Notes: generated by a model not told the origin, from the sequence alone. A stretch of 64,000 bases of DNA from PALSA-1006 sp041660815 (GCA_041660815.1 JBAZVN010000005.1:1-64000); one strand, 5' to 3'. Positions 1 through 9,118 are shown, counted from the stretch's first letter. Program-made: numbers and translations.

Positions 1-61
1 TCTGTGGAACTACCGGCAATTCCGTGTAATTTGTGCAACTCATTTTTTGGATAGATTCTTG

Positions 62-2245
62 ATGCAAGCAAGTGCAGCGATCTCTGACCAACCCGCACCT
101 GATATTAGCGGTGTCAATTTTGTCCCCCCGCGTGACGACCTTCTGGAATGTCTGGCGTATGTCGCCAAATTTCATGGCGATGAACGCACTCTCGCGTCCT
201 GGCGTCAGGGATTGCCCGCCGGACAGTTGGGCGCAACCCCGCAAGTGGTACTGGATGCCGCCGCTGACGCGGGTTTTTTGGCAACGCTGGTGCAGCGTGA
301 TCTGCACGAAATACCGGATTATTTATTGCCGGTAATTGTGATATTGCATGATCAGCGCGCCTGCGTTTGGCAGCGCCGGATTGATGCGGAAACATTGGAA
401 GTTCTGGTTGCCGAGGATGCCGAAGTGATGCTGCCGGTACGCATGACTATCGAAGAATTATCAATTAAATCAACATGTTATTGCATTCTCGTTAAGCCGC
501 CCGTGCGCCGTGATGAACGTGCCGGCATTCATTTGGCGACGCATCCGGTCAGTTGGTTTTGGGGTACGCTATGGCAATACCGCAGCTATTACACCAACGT
601 CATCGCCGCCGCAATTCTGGTCAACGTGCTGACACTCGCCGGGACATTTTTCACCATGAACGTCTACGACCGCGTGGTGCCAAATCAGGCCTACGTTACC
701 CTGTGGGCGTTAGCTTTGGGTACAGCTTTGGCGATGACTTTCGAGTTTGCCGGTCGTCAATTGCGCAGCTATCTGGTGGATGTGGCCGGCAAAAAAGCCG
801 ACTTGGTATTGGGCGCGATGCTGTTCCGCCAAACCATGGATATTCGTTTGGAAGCCAAACCGGCTTCTTCCGGTGCATTCGCCAGCCAGTTGCGCGAATT
901 CGAATCCCTGCGTGAATTTGCCACCTCGGCCACCGTCGCGGCACTCACCGATTTGCCTTTTGTATTTTTATTTCTTGCGGTCATCGCCATGATAGGCGGA
1001 CAACTGGCTTTGGTTCCGGCAATCGTGATTCCGCTGGTAATTTTGATCGGCTGGCTTATTCAAAAACCGCTGGCGCGCTACATGAAAGAAAACATGCGCG
1101 AGTCGTCGCTCAAACATGGTTTACTCATCGAGTCGATCGAAGGCATGGAAACGCTTAAAGCCACCAACAGCCAAGGCTGGATGCAGAAACGTTGGGAAGA
1201 TTTCAGTGCCTTGTCGGCAGTCAGTTCGATGAAGTCGCGCTTGCTTACAGCGTGGGCAACCAATCTGGTGAGTTACGTGCAGCAATTGGATACAGTGATC
1301 ATCGTGGTGTGGGGCACCTACATGATCGGTGAAGGCCATCTTTCCATGGGCGCTTTGATCGGTGCGGTGATTTTGGCCGGCCGCGCGGTCTCGCCCTTGG
1401 GACAGGTGGTGGGGTTGGCGGTGCGCTACCAGCACGCCAAGGCTTCGCTGGATGTATTGAACGGCCTGATGAAACAGCCCACCGATCGCGATAGCAAACA
1501 AACCTATCTGCCACGCACGCGCTTTGAAGGCGGCTTGCGCCTGGAGAATATGGCGTTTACCTACCCGCATCAAAAATTACCCGCACTAAGTGACTTAAAT
1601 TTGACCATTCAAGCCGGTGACCGCATCGCGATTTTGGGCAGAATCGGCAGCGGTAAATCCACCCTGTTGCGCGTCTTAAGCGGGTTGTATTTGCCCACAC
1701 AAGGCAGTGTGTATGCCGACAATATTGACCTGCGCCAGATCGATCCGGCGGATGTGCATCACAACATTGGCTTGGTCACACAAGACTGCACGTTGTTTTA
1801 CGGCACGCTGCGTGAAAATATCATGATGGCCGCCCCCTATTCCAGCCCCGAGCAATTTTTATCAGTTGCCAAAATGACCGGTCTGGAAATGCTGGCAGCG
1901 CGCCATCCGCTCGGTTACGAAATGCAAATCGGCGAAGGCGGTGCGGGATTATCCGGCGGACAAAAACAATTGGTGGCGCTAGCGCGCTGTCTGCTGGCGA
2001 AAAATCCCGTGGTATTGATGGATGAACCCACCAGCGCGATGGACGGCCAAACCGAGGCGTTGTTCATGGCACAAATGCAGCAGGAAATGGCGGGGCGCAC
2101 GCTGGTGATCGCCACCCATCGCATGTCGTTATTGGCGCTGGTAAATCGTGTCATGGTGCTGGACAACGGTAAATTGATTGTGGACGGGCCGCGCGATAAA
2201 GTCATCGCGGCGTTAAATGCCGGACAACTGTCGGTGCCTGCTTAA
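62..2245 (+). CDS. Type I secretion ABC transporter/permease (LapB/RtxB-like)
   Basis: Inner-membrane ATPase-permease of a type I secretion system, which drives unfolded cargo from the cytoplasm straight to the cell surface. The order is an N-terminal C39-peptidase-like domain (about residues 20-140), a membrane domain (about 170-460) and a nucleotide-binding domain. Walker A (GRIGSGKS) is near residue 526, the signature LSGGQ near 630, Walker B (VVLMDEP) near 650 and the switch His in IATHR near 686. The C39-like domain has LLECLAYVAKFHG where a protease would carry its catalytic Cys context, so it is probably a non-cleaving cargo-docking domain, as in RTX and LapA exporters. I chose the ATG at 62, which has GGA about ten bases upstream; the frame is open back to a TTG at 47. 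It is followed after 8 bases by the fusion protein gene. No cargo gene is adjacent; the giant adhesin at 21873 is the likely substrate (inference). Confidence 0.9.
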   Translation: MQASAAISDQPAPDISGVNFVPPRDDLLECLAYVAKFHGDERTLASWRQGLPAGQLGATPQVVLDAAADAGFLATLVQRDLHEIPDYLLPVIVILHDQRACVWQRRIDAETLEVLVAEDAEVMLPVRMTIEELSIKSTCYCILVKPPVRRDERAGIHLATHPVSWFWGTLWQYRSYYTNVIAAAILVNVLTLAGTFFTMNVYDRVVPNQAYVTLWALALGTALAMTFEFAGRQLRSYLVDVAGKKADLVLGAMLFRQTMDIRLEAKPASSGAFASQLREFESLREFATSATVAALTDLPFVFLFLAVIAMIGGQLALVPAIVIPLVILIGWLIQKPLARYMKENMRESSLKHGLLIESIEGMETLKATNSQGWMQKRWEDFSALSAVSSMKSRLLTAWATNLVSYVQQLDTVIIVVWGTYMIGEGHLSMGALIGAVILAGRAVSPLGQVVGLAVRYQHAKASLDVLNGLMKQPTDRDSKQTYLPRTRFEGGLRLENMAFTYPHQKLPALSDLNLTIQAGDRIAILGRIGSGKSTLLRVLSGLYLPTQGSVYADNIDLRQIDPADVHHNIGLVTQDCTLFYGTLRENIMMAAPYSSPEQFLSVAKMTGLEMLAARHPLGYEMQIGEGGAGLSGGQKQLVALARCLLAKNPVVLMDEPTSAMDGQTEALFMAQMQQEMAGRTLVIATHRMSLLALVNRVMVLDNGKLIVDGPRDKVIAALNAGQLSVPA

Positions 2246-2253
2246 AAAATAAA

Positions 2254-3495
2254 ATGACAAAAAATTCGCAAAAAACAAAACCGCAAAACGTAAATTCAAA
2301 CGATATTGAATACATGCGCGATTTGCATGCGGCGATGTTGCATCAATCCGCCCCCAAAGTGGTGTGGGCGCTGTATCTGATCGCATTGATTGTGGTGTGC
2401 GGTCTGGTGTGGGCAGCCTATGCCGAAGTGGAAGAAATCACCGAGGGTGAAGGTAAAGTAATTCCCATCAGCGGCGAGCAGATTATTCAAAATCTGGAAG
2501 GCGGCATCCTCGCCGAGTTAAATGTGAAAGAAGGACAGATAGTAGAAAAGGGGCAAGTATTGCTGAAAATCGATGCCACCCGCGCCACGGCCTCGTATCA
2601 GGAAAGTTATAACAAAATGGTGGCGCTGCTGGGCAGCGTAACGCGTTTGCGCGCGGAAGTGTACGGGCGCGATTTGGTATTTCCACCCGAGGTTAATGCG
2701 CATCCCGACATTGTGCGCAATGAGCGCGAGTCGTTTAATTCAAGGCAGCGTGCTTTGGAACAAAGTGTTACCGGCTTGGAACGCAGCTTGGCGTTAATTG
2801 ATAGAGAAGTTGAAATGACCACGCCCTTGGTTGCCAAAGGGCTAATTTCCGATCTGGAATTAATCAAATCAAAACGTCAGGCCAACGAAATTCGCCTGCA
2901 GATTACCGAACGCAAAAACAAATTTATTGCCGAAGCTAATCAAGAGCTTAGCCGGGTTGAAAGCGAATTGGCACAAGCGCGCGAGAATGCCATTGGACGT
3001 CAAGATACGATGAAGCGCACGCTGGTGAGAACCCCGGTAAAAGGAACGGTGAAGAATATTAAAGTCACCACTATCGGCGGAGTCATACCGGCAGCCACAG
3101 ACATTATGGAAATTGTGCCGTTTGATGATCAGTTGCTCATCGAAGCCAAAATTTCTCCCAAAGATGTAGCGTTTTTGCGCCCGGGATTGGATGCCACCGT
3201 TAAAATTTCCGCTTACGATTATTCAATTTACGGCGGATTGAATGGCACGCTGGAACATATCAGTCCGGATACCTTGCGTGAGGAGCGCCCCAGTGCAGCG
3301 CGCGCGGGTCTCAGCGATGTGTATTACAAAGTGATTGTGCGCACCAGTTCGGCCAGCTTAAATCGCGGCGGCAAAGAGTTTGCCATCATCCCCGGCATGA
3401 CGGCCAGCGTACAAATAAAAACCGGCACAAAAACCATTCTGGAATATTTACTCAAGCCGGTTTTCAAGGCGCGCGAGGCATTCCGTGAGCGTTAA
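2254..3495 (+). CDS. HlyD-family type I secretion membrane fusion protein
   Basis: Periplasmic adaptor that links the ABC exporter to the outer-membrane channel. The 413 residues have the usual plan: a short cytoplasmic tail, one membrane span at about residues 36-57, a lipoyl/barrel segment (GEGKVIPISGEQIIQNLEGG), a long alpha-helical hairpin rich in Glu, Arg and Gln at about 150-265, then the returning barrel (RTPVKGTVKNIKVTTIGGV) and a C-terminal domain ending in a conserved-looking YLLKPVFKAREAFRER. Length and motif order fit LapC/HlyD proteins. It lies 8 bases after the exporter gene, and its last 11 bases overlap the channel gene, so the three are almost certainly one transcription unit. 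Confidence 0.92.
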   Translation: MTKNSQKTKPQNVNSNDIEYMRDLHAAMLHQSAPKVVWALYLIALIVVCGLVWAAYAEVEEITEGEGKVIPISGEQIIQNLEGGILAELNVKEGQIVEKGQVLLKIDATRATASYQESYNKMVALLGSVTRLRAEVYGRDLVFPPEVNAHPDIVRNERESFNSRQRALEQSVTGLERSLALIDREVEMTTPLVAKGLISDLELIKSKRQANEIRLQITERKNKFIAEANQELSRVESELAQARENAIGRQDTMKRTLVRTPVKGTVKNIKVTTIGGVIPAATDIMEIVPFDDQLLIEAKISPKDVAFLRPGLDATVKISAYDYSIYGGLNGTLEHISPDTLREERPSAARAGLSDVYYKVIVRTSSASLNRGGKEFAIIPGMTASVQIKTGTKTILEYLLKPVFKAREAFRER

Positions 3496-4876
3496 AGCAG
3501 TTGGCATGCTGGGCGCAATATTTTTATGGTGCATGACACCCCCGCTGCATGCGGAGACGTTCCAGCTTCCCATGAATACAAGCAATACTCCGGCACAGTC
3601 AGGTGTTTCGCCTGTTGCTACTCAGTCGCTGCAACCAGCCGAATTACATTCTCTTCCGGCCGCACTAACGGCCAATCGATTACTAAAAGAAATGGCCGGT
3701 CTGGCCGTGCAGCGCAGTCCGCTATTGCGCGATGCGGAAGCAGCCTGGCATGCCGCGCAAATGGATAGCAAAGATGCCAGTGGCGGGCGTTGGCCGCGCG
3801 TGGATATTACGGCCACCAGCAAAGCCAAAATGTTTGGCACCAATCCTTACGCTACTGATCCGCCGGGGCGAGTGGGCGTAACGCTGACTTACAACCTGTT
3901 TGACGGCGGAAAAACCGGCAAACAAATTTCTTCCAAAGATTTTTTTGCGGAAGCGGCTCATGCGAAATATCTGCAAACCCGCGAGCAAACTATTTTTGAC
4001 ACGACTTCGGTGTATTTACAGATTTTGAAATTTCGACGCTTGGCAGAGTTACACGGGCAGCATGTGCAACACCTGTCCGAGCTGGTCAAAAAGATTCAGG
4101 ACATCGTGCAGGTGATGGCAGGGCGGCGCAGTGAATTAACCCAGGCTATGTCGCGGCTGTTGCAGGCTAAAGAAAATCGCGCTGCCGCCGAGACTAAATT
4201 GCACGAACTTGAAGTACAGATGGTTAAATTAATTGGCGCTGAAAACCTCAATAAAACAAGGAATAATGTCATTCCCGTGATCGCACAGTTACAGCCGCAA
4301 GCAGGTATGGAAATTGCTCAAAAGTCCCAGCAAAATTTGCTGGGGATTGAAGCCGAACGCGCTGCACTGGATGATTCTGCAACAGCAATTCGTCGCGGTA
4401 ACTACTGGCCGGTGGTGGAATTACAAGCTTCAAAATTATCCGGAACGGATGTATTCGGATACGCCGATCCGGGGCAAATGTTTGTCATGATGAAGTGGAA
4501 TGTATTTCAGGGTTTTTCCGGAATGTCCCAAGAGGCCGCTGTATTGGAACGCGCCAATGCCGCCCGTGAAAGATATCAACAAACTGTCTTGGATATCGAA
4601 TACAAGTTGAACAGCGCTTGGACTGACTATCAAAACCAACATGAGCGCGTCGAAAGTTTGCGCATTTTGGCGGAAAATACCGCGCAGGTGCGTGATGATT
4701 ATTATGCCCAATGGGAAACCTTGGGCAGGCGCAGTTTGCTGGAAGTTTTAACGGCGGAGAACGAACATATCTCCACGCTGGTGAGCGCAGTGAGCAGTGA
4801 AATTGACGAACAATTGGCACTGGCAAAATTACGCTTTGAGGCTGGCGCTTTGGCATCGTGGCTGCTTGAAAATTAG
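3485..4876 (+). CDS. TolC-family outer-membrane channel of the type I system
   Basis: Outer-membrane export channel, 463 residues, starting at a GTG that overlaps the fusion-protein gene by 11 bases. The GTG start gives a full signal peptide (hydrophobic MLGAIFLWCMTPPLHA, cut after HAE or nearby); an internal ATG at 3506 would leave a short one. Two TolC-type repeats are visible. The first holds the beta-strand segment RVGVTLTYNLFDGGKTGKQI and a long helical stretch. The second holds GQMFVMMKWNVFQGFSG and the helical region through DYQNQHERVESLR, ending in the typical SLLEVLTAENEH. It closes the secretion operon and faces the AlgR-like gene convergently, with a repeat element between them. 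It resembles LapE/AggA-type channels dedicated to adhesin export. Confidence 0.88.
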   Translation: MSVKAVGMLGAIFLWCMTPPLHAETFQLPMNTSNTPAQSGVSPVATQSLQPAELHSLPAALTANRLLKEMAGLAVQRSPLLRDAEAAWHAAQMDSKDASGGRWPRVDITATSKAKMFGTNPYATDPPGRVGVTLTYNLFDGGKTGKQISSKDFFAEAAHAKYLQTREQTIFDTTSVYLQILKFRRLAELHGQHVQHLSELVKKIQDIVQVMAGRRSELTQAMSRLLQAKENRAAAETKLHELEVQMVKLIGAENLNKTRNNVIPVIAQLQPQAGMEIAQKSQQNLLGIEAERAALDDSATAIRRGNYWPVVELQASKLSGTDVFGYADPGQMFVMMKWNVFQGFSGMSQEAAVLERANAARERYQQTVLDIEYKLNSAWTDYQNQHERVESLRILAENTAQVRDDYYAQWETLGRRSLLEVLTAENEHISTLVSAVSSEIDEQLALAKLRFEAGALASWLLEN

Positions 4877-5017
4877 GGCACCTCTAAAAATTAAATTTAC
4901 TTCGCGATGCTTCGTTGCTCACAAAAAATTACTCCTTACATATCATGCATATGCTGCGTCCTAATTTTTAGTTCGCGCCTTGCCTAGCTTCGAAAATTGA
5001 ACTTTTAGAGGCACCCC
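4877..5017. repeat. Interspersed palindromic repeat, copy 1
   Basis: A non-coding element of about 141 bases between two convergent genes. Its ends are inverted: CCTCTAAAA at the left and TTTTAGAGG at the right, each next to a G- or C-rich edge. The core contains GTTGCTCACAAAAAATTAC, the near-palindrome CATATCATGCATATG and GTTCGCGCCTTG. A second, diverged copy in the same orientation is at 54750-54871. Such an element could act as a bidirectional terminator or be a non-autonomous mobile element; no transposase is present in the window. Confidence 0.8.
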
Positions 5018-5038
5018 TTAGTCTATTTTTGAGAGGCC

Positions 5039-5803
5039 TTAACCGAATTCCTTCACGATCGACTGCTGACGGCGACTGATCGGCAACAACTCGCTCAAGC
5101 CTCTTAGCCTCACCGCCCAGTGTGCTTCGCTCGTGTCATTTTCCGCAATTTTTTCAAAGCCAATGATCTCTTCTTTGGCGACCAGACAATTGCGGTGAAT
5201 GCGGACGAAACGCAGCGCAAATTCCTTTTCTAGCGCAATCAGTGATTCTTCAATTAAATGCTCGTGTGCCAGCGTGCGTACCGTGATGTATTTTAATTCG
5301 GCACGCAGAAACAGGACATTTTCAATTGGCACCAAAATGATTTTCCCTCGCTCATGAATCGCCAGATTTTTTCTCGGCTCGGGCGTTAACTCCTGTAAAA
5401 CTTCGCTGCGCACCGGCGTGGCGGCACGTGCACGACTGAGTGCTTCGAATAAACGCCCCAAACGAATCGGCTTCAGCAGATAGTCGATAGCGTGCAGCTC
5501 AAAGGCTTTAATGGCATAGCTGTCATAAGCCGTGGTAAAAATTACGACTGGCGGCTTGTGCAGTTTATTTAAATGTTGCGCCAGTTCAATGCCATCCATC
5601 TGCGGCATACGAATATCCACCAGCACCACATCGGCGTGCACTTCGGATAATTTATCCAGTGCCTCAACGCCGTTACCGGCCTCGCCGACCAGCATTAGGG
5701 GGAGCTGTTCTGCGCAGTCAATCAGCAAGTCTTTAATGCGATTGCGCGCCGGCGGTTCGTCATCCACGATAAATACCGCCAAGGGAAGTTCAACAAGACT
5801 CAT
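5039..5803 (-). CDS. LytTR response regulator, AlgR-like
   Basis: DNA-binding response regulator of 254 residues. The receiver domain is N-terminal (IVDDEPPARNRIKD; phosphoacceptor Asp at about residue 63 in VLVDIRMPQMDG; conserved Lys in DYLLKPIRLGRL). The C-terminal LytTR domain has HERGKIILVPIENVLFLRAE and RIHRNCLVA. It starts at an ATG inside the end of the kinase gene (4-base overlap), so the pair is co-transcribed and presumably works together. In Pseudomonas and many betaproteobacteria the homologous pair (AlgR and FimS/AlgZ) sits next to argH, as here. Likely targets are surface or envelope genes, but the sequence does not show which. Confidence 0.9.
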   Translation of the reverse strand: MSLVELPLAVFIVDDEPPARNRIKDLLIDCAEQLPLMLVGEAGNGVEALDKLSEVHADVVLVDIRMPQMDGIELAQHLNKLHKPPVVIFTTAYDSYAIKAFELHAIDYLLKPIRLGRLFEALSRARAATPVRSEVLQELTPEPRKNLAIHERGKIILVPIENVLFLRAELKYITVRTLAHEHLIEESLIALEKEFALRFVRIHRNCLVAKEEIIGFEKIAENDTSEAHWAVRLRGLSELLPISRRQQSIVKEFG

Positions 5804-6837
5804 CGGGTTTCCTCCTTGATATATGGGATCACAATATGTACACGATAATAGTGTGCATCAGCTTCGACGTTATAGCTGGCTTCCGCATCGAATTGCAAAG
5901 CGAGTCTTTCACGAATATTGGCAAGGGCAATTTTATTTCCTGTAGCAAAATCTTTTTCGGGAGATCTGGGATTGCTGACGACCATATATAACTCTTTGTT
6001 TTTAAAGTATATATTAATGATAATTTCGCCACCATCGGAGCGCGGCTCGATGCCGTGATACACCGCATTTTCCAACAAAGGCTGCAAAATAAAAGGGGGA
6101 ATAAGCGCATCCGCAGGCATCTCTGCAATTTGCCAGGTTACTTTGAGACGCTCTCCCATGCGTAATTGTTCCAACGCTAAATATTGGCGTGTTAGTTCAA
6201 TTTCATGAAGCAAGGGAAGGAGTTCGCTATTGTTGCTCATCGCCATGCGAAATAAATCCGCCATATCTTCCAGCGCCGTTTCGGCACGCTTGGGGTCGCT
6301 GCGTACAATTCCAAGCACCGCGTTAATACTGTTAAACAAAAAATGCGGGCGAATCCGGGCCTGTAATGCCTGCAAACGGGCTTCAGCCAAAGCGGGAGAA
6401 AGTGACAAAGAGCGCATCCGAAAATAGCCGAGCAACAACGTTGTCAGTGCGACACTAAGCGCAAGTTGTTTAAAGAGATTCAAGCTCGCCGGTGCGACGT
6501 TGGAAAATAACAAATCGCTTCCCAGATATGCAATCGCTATGGCACAAAACATGACGATCCCTAAAACGCCCGCCACACCTTGCCAATAAGGTAAGCGTGC
6601 CAATTGTGCGTTGCCAATATTTAACAGCAACAAACTCATCAAGAGTACGGGTTGCAAGTAGGCCGAACCCTGCATCAAAAATTCACCAACGTCGGACCAG
6701 GAATTCGCCTGAAAAATCCCCGCTAATAGCGCCAATACATTGATTAATATTATAATTCTCAAGACAACCCCGAGATTGCGGAAATTGGGGAGCGTATCGC
6801 CCGGATTGTTTTGATTTATACTTCGCGTCTTTGGCAT
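5800..6837 (-). CDS. LytS/AlgZ-type sensor histidine kinase
   Basis: Membrane sensor kinase of 345 residues. Four hydrophobic segments at about 22-42, 60-78, 88-108 and 120-138 form a small membrane domain. A His_kinase domain follows, with the phospho-accepting His at about residue 165 in RIRPHFLFNSINA, and then an ATP-binding domain with LQPLLENAVYHG and NIRERL. This is the compact family that pairs with LytTR regulators, and the partner is the overlapping downstream gene. The gene is divergent from argH with 62 bases between them, so both promoters must share that short gap. Confidence 0.9.
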   Translation of the reverse strand: MPKTRSINQNNPGDTLPNFRNLGVVLRIIILINVLALLAGIFQANSWSDVGEFLMQGSAYLQPVLLMSLLLLNIGNAQLARLPYWQGVAGVLGIVMFCAIAIAYLGSDLLFSNVAPASLNLFKQLALSVALTTLLLGYFRMRSLSLSPALAEARLQALQARIRPHFLFNSINAVLGIVRSDPKRAETALEDMADLFRMAMSNNSELLPLLHEIELTRQYLALEQLRMGERLKVTWQIAEMPADALIPPFILQPLLENAVYHGIEPRSDGGEIIINIYFKNKELYMVVSNPRSPEKDFATGNKIALANIRERLALQFDAEASYNVEADAHYYRVHIVIPYIKEETR

Positions 6838-6899
6838 GAAAATTCCTCATTCCGATCATTGGCAACTCTCTAAATTCCTAACATTCTGGACAAGACACG

Positions 6900-8300
6900 A
6901 TGACGACGCAAGACAAACAAGCCTGGTCGGGTAGATTTAACGAACCAGTGGCAGAGCTGGTGAAGCGTTTTACCGCTTCGGTGGATTTTGATAAACGCTT
7001 GGCGGTATTTGATATACAGGGTTCCTTGGCGCATGCGCAAATGCTGGCAGCCTGCAACATTATCAGCGCTCTGGATTTAACTGATATTCAGCGCGGTTTG
7101 GCGCAGATTGAAAATGAAATTCTAGCCGGAGAATTTGTTTGGCAGCTCGATCTGGAAGACGTGCATTTAAATATTGAAAAGCGTTTGACCGCGTTGGTGG
7201 GCGATGCGGGCAAGCGCCTGCACACCGGACGCTCGCGCAATGATCAGGTTGCAACCGATGTGCGTTTATACCTGCGCCATGCGATCGATGAATTGGTCGA
7301 ATTGGTGCATAGCATGCAAACGGCCCTGCTCAATTTGGCGTCTCAGCACACGCACACCATCATGCCGGGTTTTACCCATTTGCAAGTGGCTCAGCCGGTG
7401 AGTTTTGCGCACCACCTGATGGCGTATTTTGAAATGTTGCAGCGCGATGCACAGCGTCTGGTCGATTGCCGCAAACGCGTCAATCAACTGCCGCTGGGGG
7501 CGGCTGCACTGGCGGGCACCAGCTATCCAATCAAACGTGAGTATGTTGCAGAGTTGTTAAATTTTGACGGTGTCTGCCAAAATTCATTGGATGCCGTGTC
7601 CGACCGCGATTTTGCGATTGAATTTTGTGCAGCCGGCGCATTGATCATGACGCATTTATCGCGCTTGTCCGAAGAGTTAATTTTGTGGATGAGTCCGCGT
7701 TTTGGCTTTATTGATATTGCGGATCGCTTCTGCACCGGCTCCAGCATCATGCCGCAGAAAAAGAATCCGGATGTGCCGGAATTAGTGCGCGGAAAAACCG
7801 GCCGGGTCAACGGCAATTTGGTTTCTTTGCTGACTTTGATGAAAGGCCAGCCACTCGCCTATAACAAAGATAATCAGGAAGACAAAGAACCGCTATTTGA
7901 CACCGTGGATACCTTGACGCAAACGCTGCGCATTTACGCGGACATGATGGGCGGGATTACGGTGAAGCCGGAAGCAATGCGCAGTGCCGCGTTACAGGGC
8001 TATGCCACGGCAACTGACTTGGCGGATTATCTGGTGAAAAAAGGCCTGCCGTTCCGTGATGCGCATGAAGCCGTTGCCTTGGCCGTGCGTTTTGCAGTGG
8101 GGCGTGGTTGTGATTTAAGCGAACTTAAACTGACCGAATTGCAACAATTTTCCGCGCTGATTGGCGATGATATTTATGCGGTGCTCACGCTGGAAGGTTC
8201 ACTGGCGGCACGCAATCATACCGGCGGTACTGCACCGCAACAGGTAGAGAAGGCCATAGAAAAAGCCCGGCAGTTTTTAGCTTTAAAAACTAAGAAGTAG
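6900..8300 (+). CDS. argH: Argininosuccinate lyase
   Basis: Cytoplasmic enzyme of the last step of arginine biosynthesis, splitting argininosuccinate into arginine and fumarate. The length of 466 residues is normal. Characteristic segments are present: AWSGRF at the N-terminus, LHTGRSRNDQVATD, PGFTHLQVAQPVSFAHH and the fumarase/aspartase superfamily signature GSSIMPQKKNPD near residue 280. It starts at an ATG 62 bases from the divergent sensor kinase. The toxin gene downstream converges on it 38 bases after its stop. Confidence 0.97.
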   Translation: MTTQDKQAWSGRFNEPVAELVKRFTASVDFDKRLAVFDIQGSLAHAQMLAACNIISALDLTDIQRGLAQIENEILAGEFVWQLDLEDVHLNIEKRLTALVGDAGKRLHTGRSRNDQVATDVRLYLRHAIDELVELVHSMQTALLNLASQHTHTIMPGFTHLQVAQPVSFAHHLMAYFEMLQRDAQRLVDCRKRVNQLPLGAAALAGTSYPIKREYVAELLNFDGVCQNSLDAVSDRDFAIEFCAAGALIMTHLSRLSEELILWMSPRFGFIDIADRFCTGSSIMPQKKNPDVPELVRGKTGRVNGNLVSLLTLMKGQPLAYNKDNQEDKEPLFDTVDTLTQTLRIYADMMGGITVKPEAMRSAALQGYATATDLADYLVKKGLPFRDAHEAVALAVRFAVGRGCDLSELKLTELQQFSALIGDDIYAVLTLEGSLAARNHTGGTAPQQVEKAIEKARQFLALKTKK

Positions 8301-8338
8301 AATTTTATCAGCCACTTAATAGTTTAATTTGGAAGTTT

Positions 8339-8776
8339 CTAATCGGACACAAGTACGGTCACTTGTGTCCGACTCAGCAGCTTTTTAAAGTCGGTGTCGA
8401 ATGTCACCAAGTGTTCACCGAACTGCATCACTGCCGCTGCCAACCACGCATCCGGAATATCGTTTGCGGCTAATTTTTTCGCAATACACAATTGGCGCAA
8501 CATTGGCCACTCCACTCCAAGCGCGGGCATTTCCACACCCGGCACGGTCAACAATGCGTCAATAAAACCAATTGCGTCTGCCACGGGCGTGGGATGCACA
8601 AAAATTTTCGGATGAGTGACCAGTCGCAAAAAACTGGCGACTACCATCGGCATGAGCTTCAAACTTGCGCCATCGGCACACTCCTGCACTGCATGCTCAA
8701 GACAAGCAAATGCTGCCTTATGGTGAGAATGATCGCTGCGCGACGCCGCCACCAAAATATTGACATCAGGCGTCAT
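8339..8776 (-). CDS. PIN-domain toxin, VapC family
   Basis: Probable RNA-cleaving toxin of a type II toxin-antitoxin module, 145 residues. PIN hallmarks are an N-terminal Asp in TPDVNILVAASR, the acidic pair region in ANDIPDAWLAAA and the C-terminal VTFDTDFKKLL. Where many VapC proteins carry a second acidic residue before FLR, this one reads VVASFLRLVTHP with Ser (nucleotides checked: GCC AGT TTT). A non-acidic residue here occurs in one VapC subgroup, so activity may be retained, but this is uncertain. The start codon overlaps the end of the antitoxin gene by 11 bases, the classic coupled arrangement. Confidence 0.85.
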   Translation of the reverse strand: MTPDVNILVAASRSDHSHHKAAFACLEHAVQECADGASLKLMPMVVASFLRLVTHPKIFVHPTPVADAIGFIDALLTVPGVEMPALGVEWPMLRQLCIAKKLAANDIPDAWLAAAVMQFGEHLVTFDTDFKKLLSRTQVTVLVSD

Positions 8777-9008
8777 CGGCGGCTTCCAGCATCGCTTTGT
8801 TGCTGAGTGGATCTACTCCCTCAACTAATCCGCCGCGCCCTTTAAATACCGGAATCTTTAGTTTTTTTGTTTTGGGTGTAACGCGCGAAGAACGCAGCCG
8901 AAGTTGCAACCCTTCCTCAATTAATCGGGTGAGGGTTGTCTGTTGCTGCGCTGCCATTGCTTTGGCCGTAGCCAGCAGCGAATCGTTAATGTCGAGAGTG
9001 GTTTTCAT
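8766..9008 (-). CDS. Ribbon-helix-helix antitoxin, VapB-like
   Basis: Small antitoxin of 80 residues that should bind and neutralise the PIN toxin and repress its own promoter. The N-terminal MKTTLDINDSLLATAKAMA is the typical beta-strand and helix of this DNA-binding fold, followed by TLTRLIEEGLQLRL. The C-terminal half (PVFKGRGGLVEGVDP) would wrap the toxin. I chose the ATG at 9008 because it begins the conserved MKTTLDI; an upstream ATG at 9044 would place the start beyond the palindromic operator. The gene overlaps the toxin gene by 11 bases. Confidence 0.85.
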   Translation of the reverse strand: MKTTLDINDSLLATAKAMAAQQQTTLTRLIEEGLQLRLRSSRVTPKTKKLKIPVFKGRGGLVEGVDPLSNKAMLEAADDA

Positions 9009-9013
9009 AAAAT

Positions 9014-9039
9014 GCATCATACAGATTTCTGTATGATGC
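9014..9039. promoter_or_regulatory. Palindromic operator of the toxin-antitoxin module
   Basis: A perfect inverted repeat of 12 bases per arm with a 2-base centre: GCATCATACAGA, TT, TCTGTATGATGC. It ends 5 bases before the antitoxin start codon. Its size and place fit the operator of an autoregulated ribbon-helix-helix antitoxin. The nested ATG-containing ends make occlusion of the ribosome-binding region or of the promoter likely. Confidence 0.8.
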
Positions 9040-9073
9040 TTCAAGCGTGAAGCGGGTAAAAAGTCGGGGTCTT

Positions 9074-9098
9074 TTCACCATCTTTCAAGATGGGTGAA
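9074..9098 (-). terminator. Weak stem-loop after purU
   Basis: Arms TTCACCATCTT and AAGATGGGTGAA pair over 11 bases with one bulged G and a 2-base loop. It lies 20 bases beyond the purU stop. No clean run of U follows, so terminator function is only possible. Confidence 0.3.
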
Positions 9099-9118
9099 TA
9101 CCTCGTTCTAACCTGCAC

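Noticed and set aside
47..61. TTG at 47 as start of the exporter gene
   Set aside because: The ATG at 62 is five codons downstream with an acceptable GGA site; TTG starts are rare.
8339..8776. Toxin apparently inactivated by loss of a catalytic acidic residue (Ser before FLR)
   Set aside because: A subgroup of VapC proteins naturally lacks acid at this place; the other acidic residues and the coupled gene layout are intact, so I do not call it a pseudogene.
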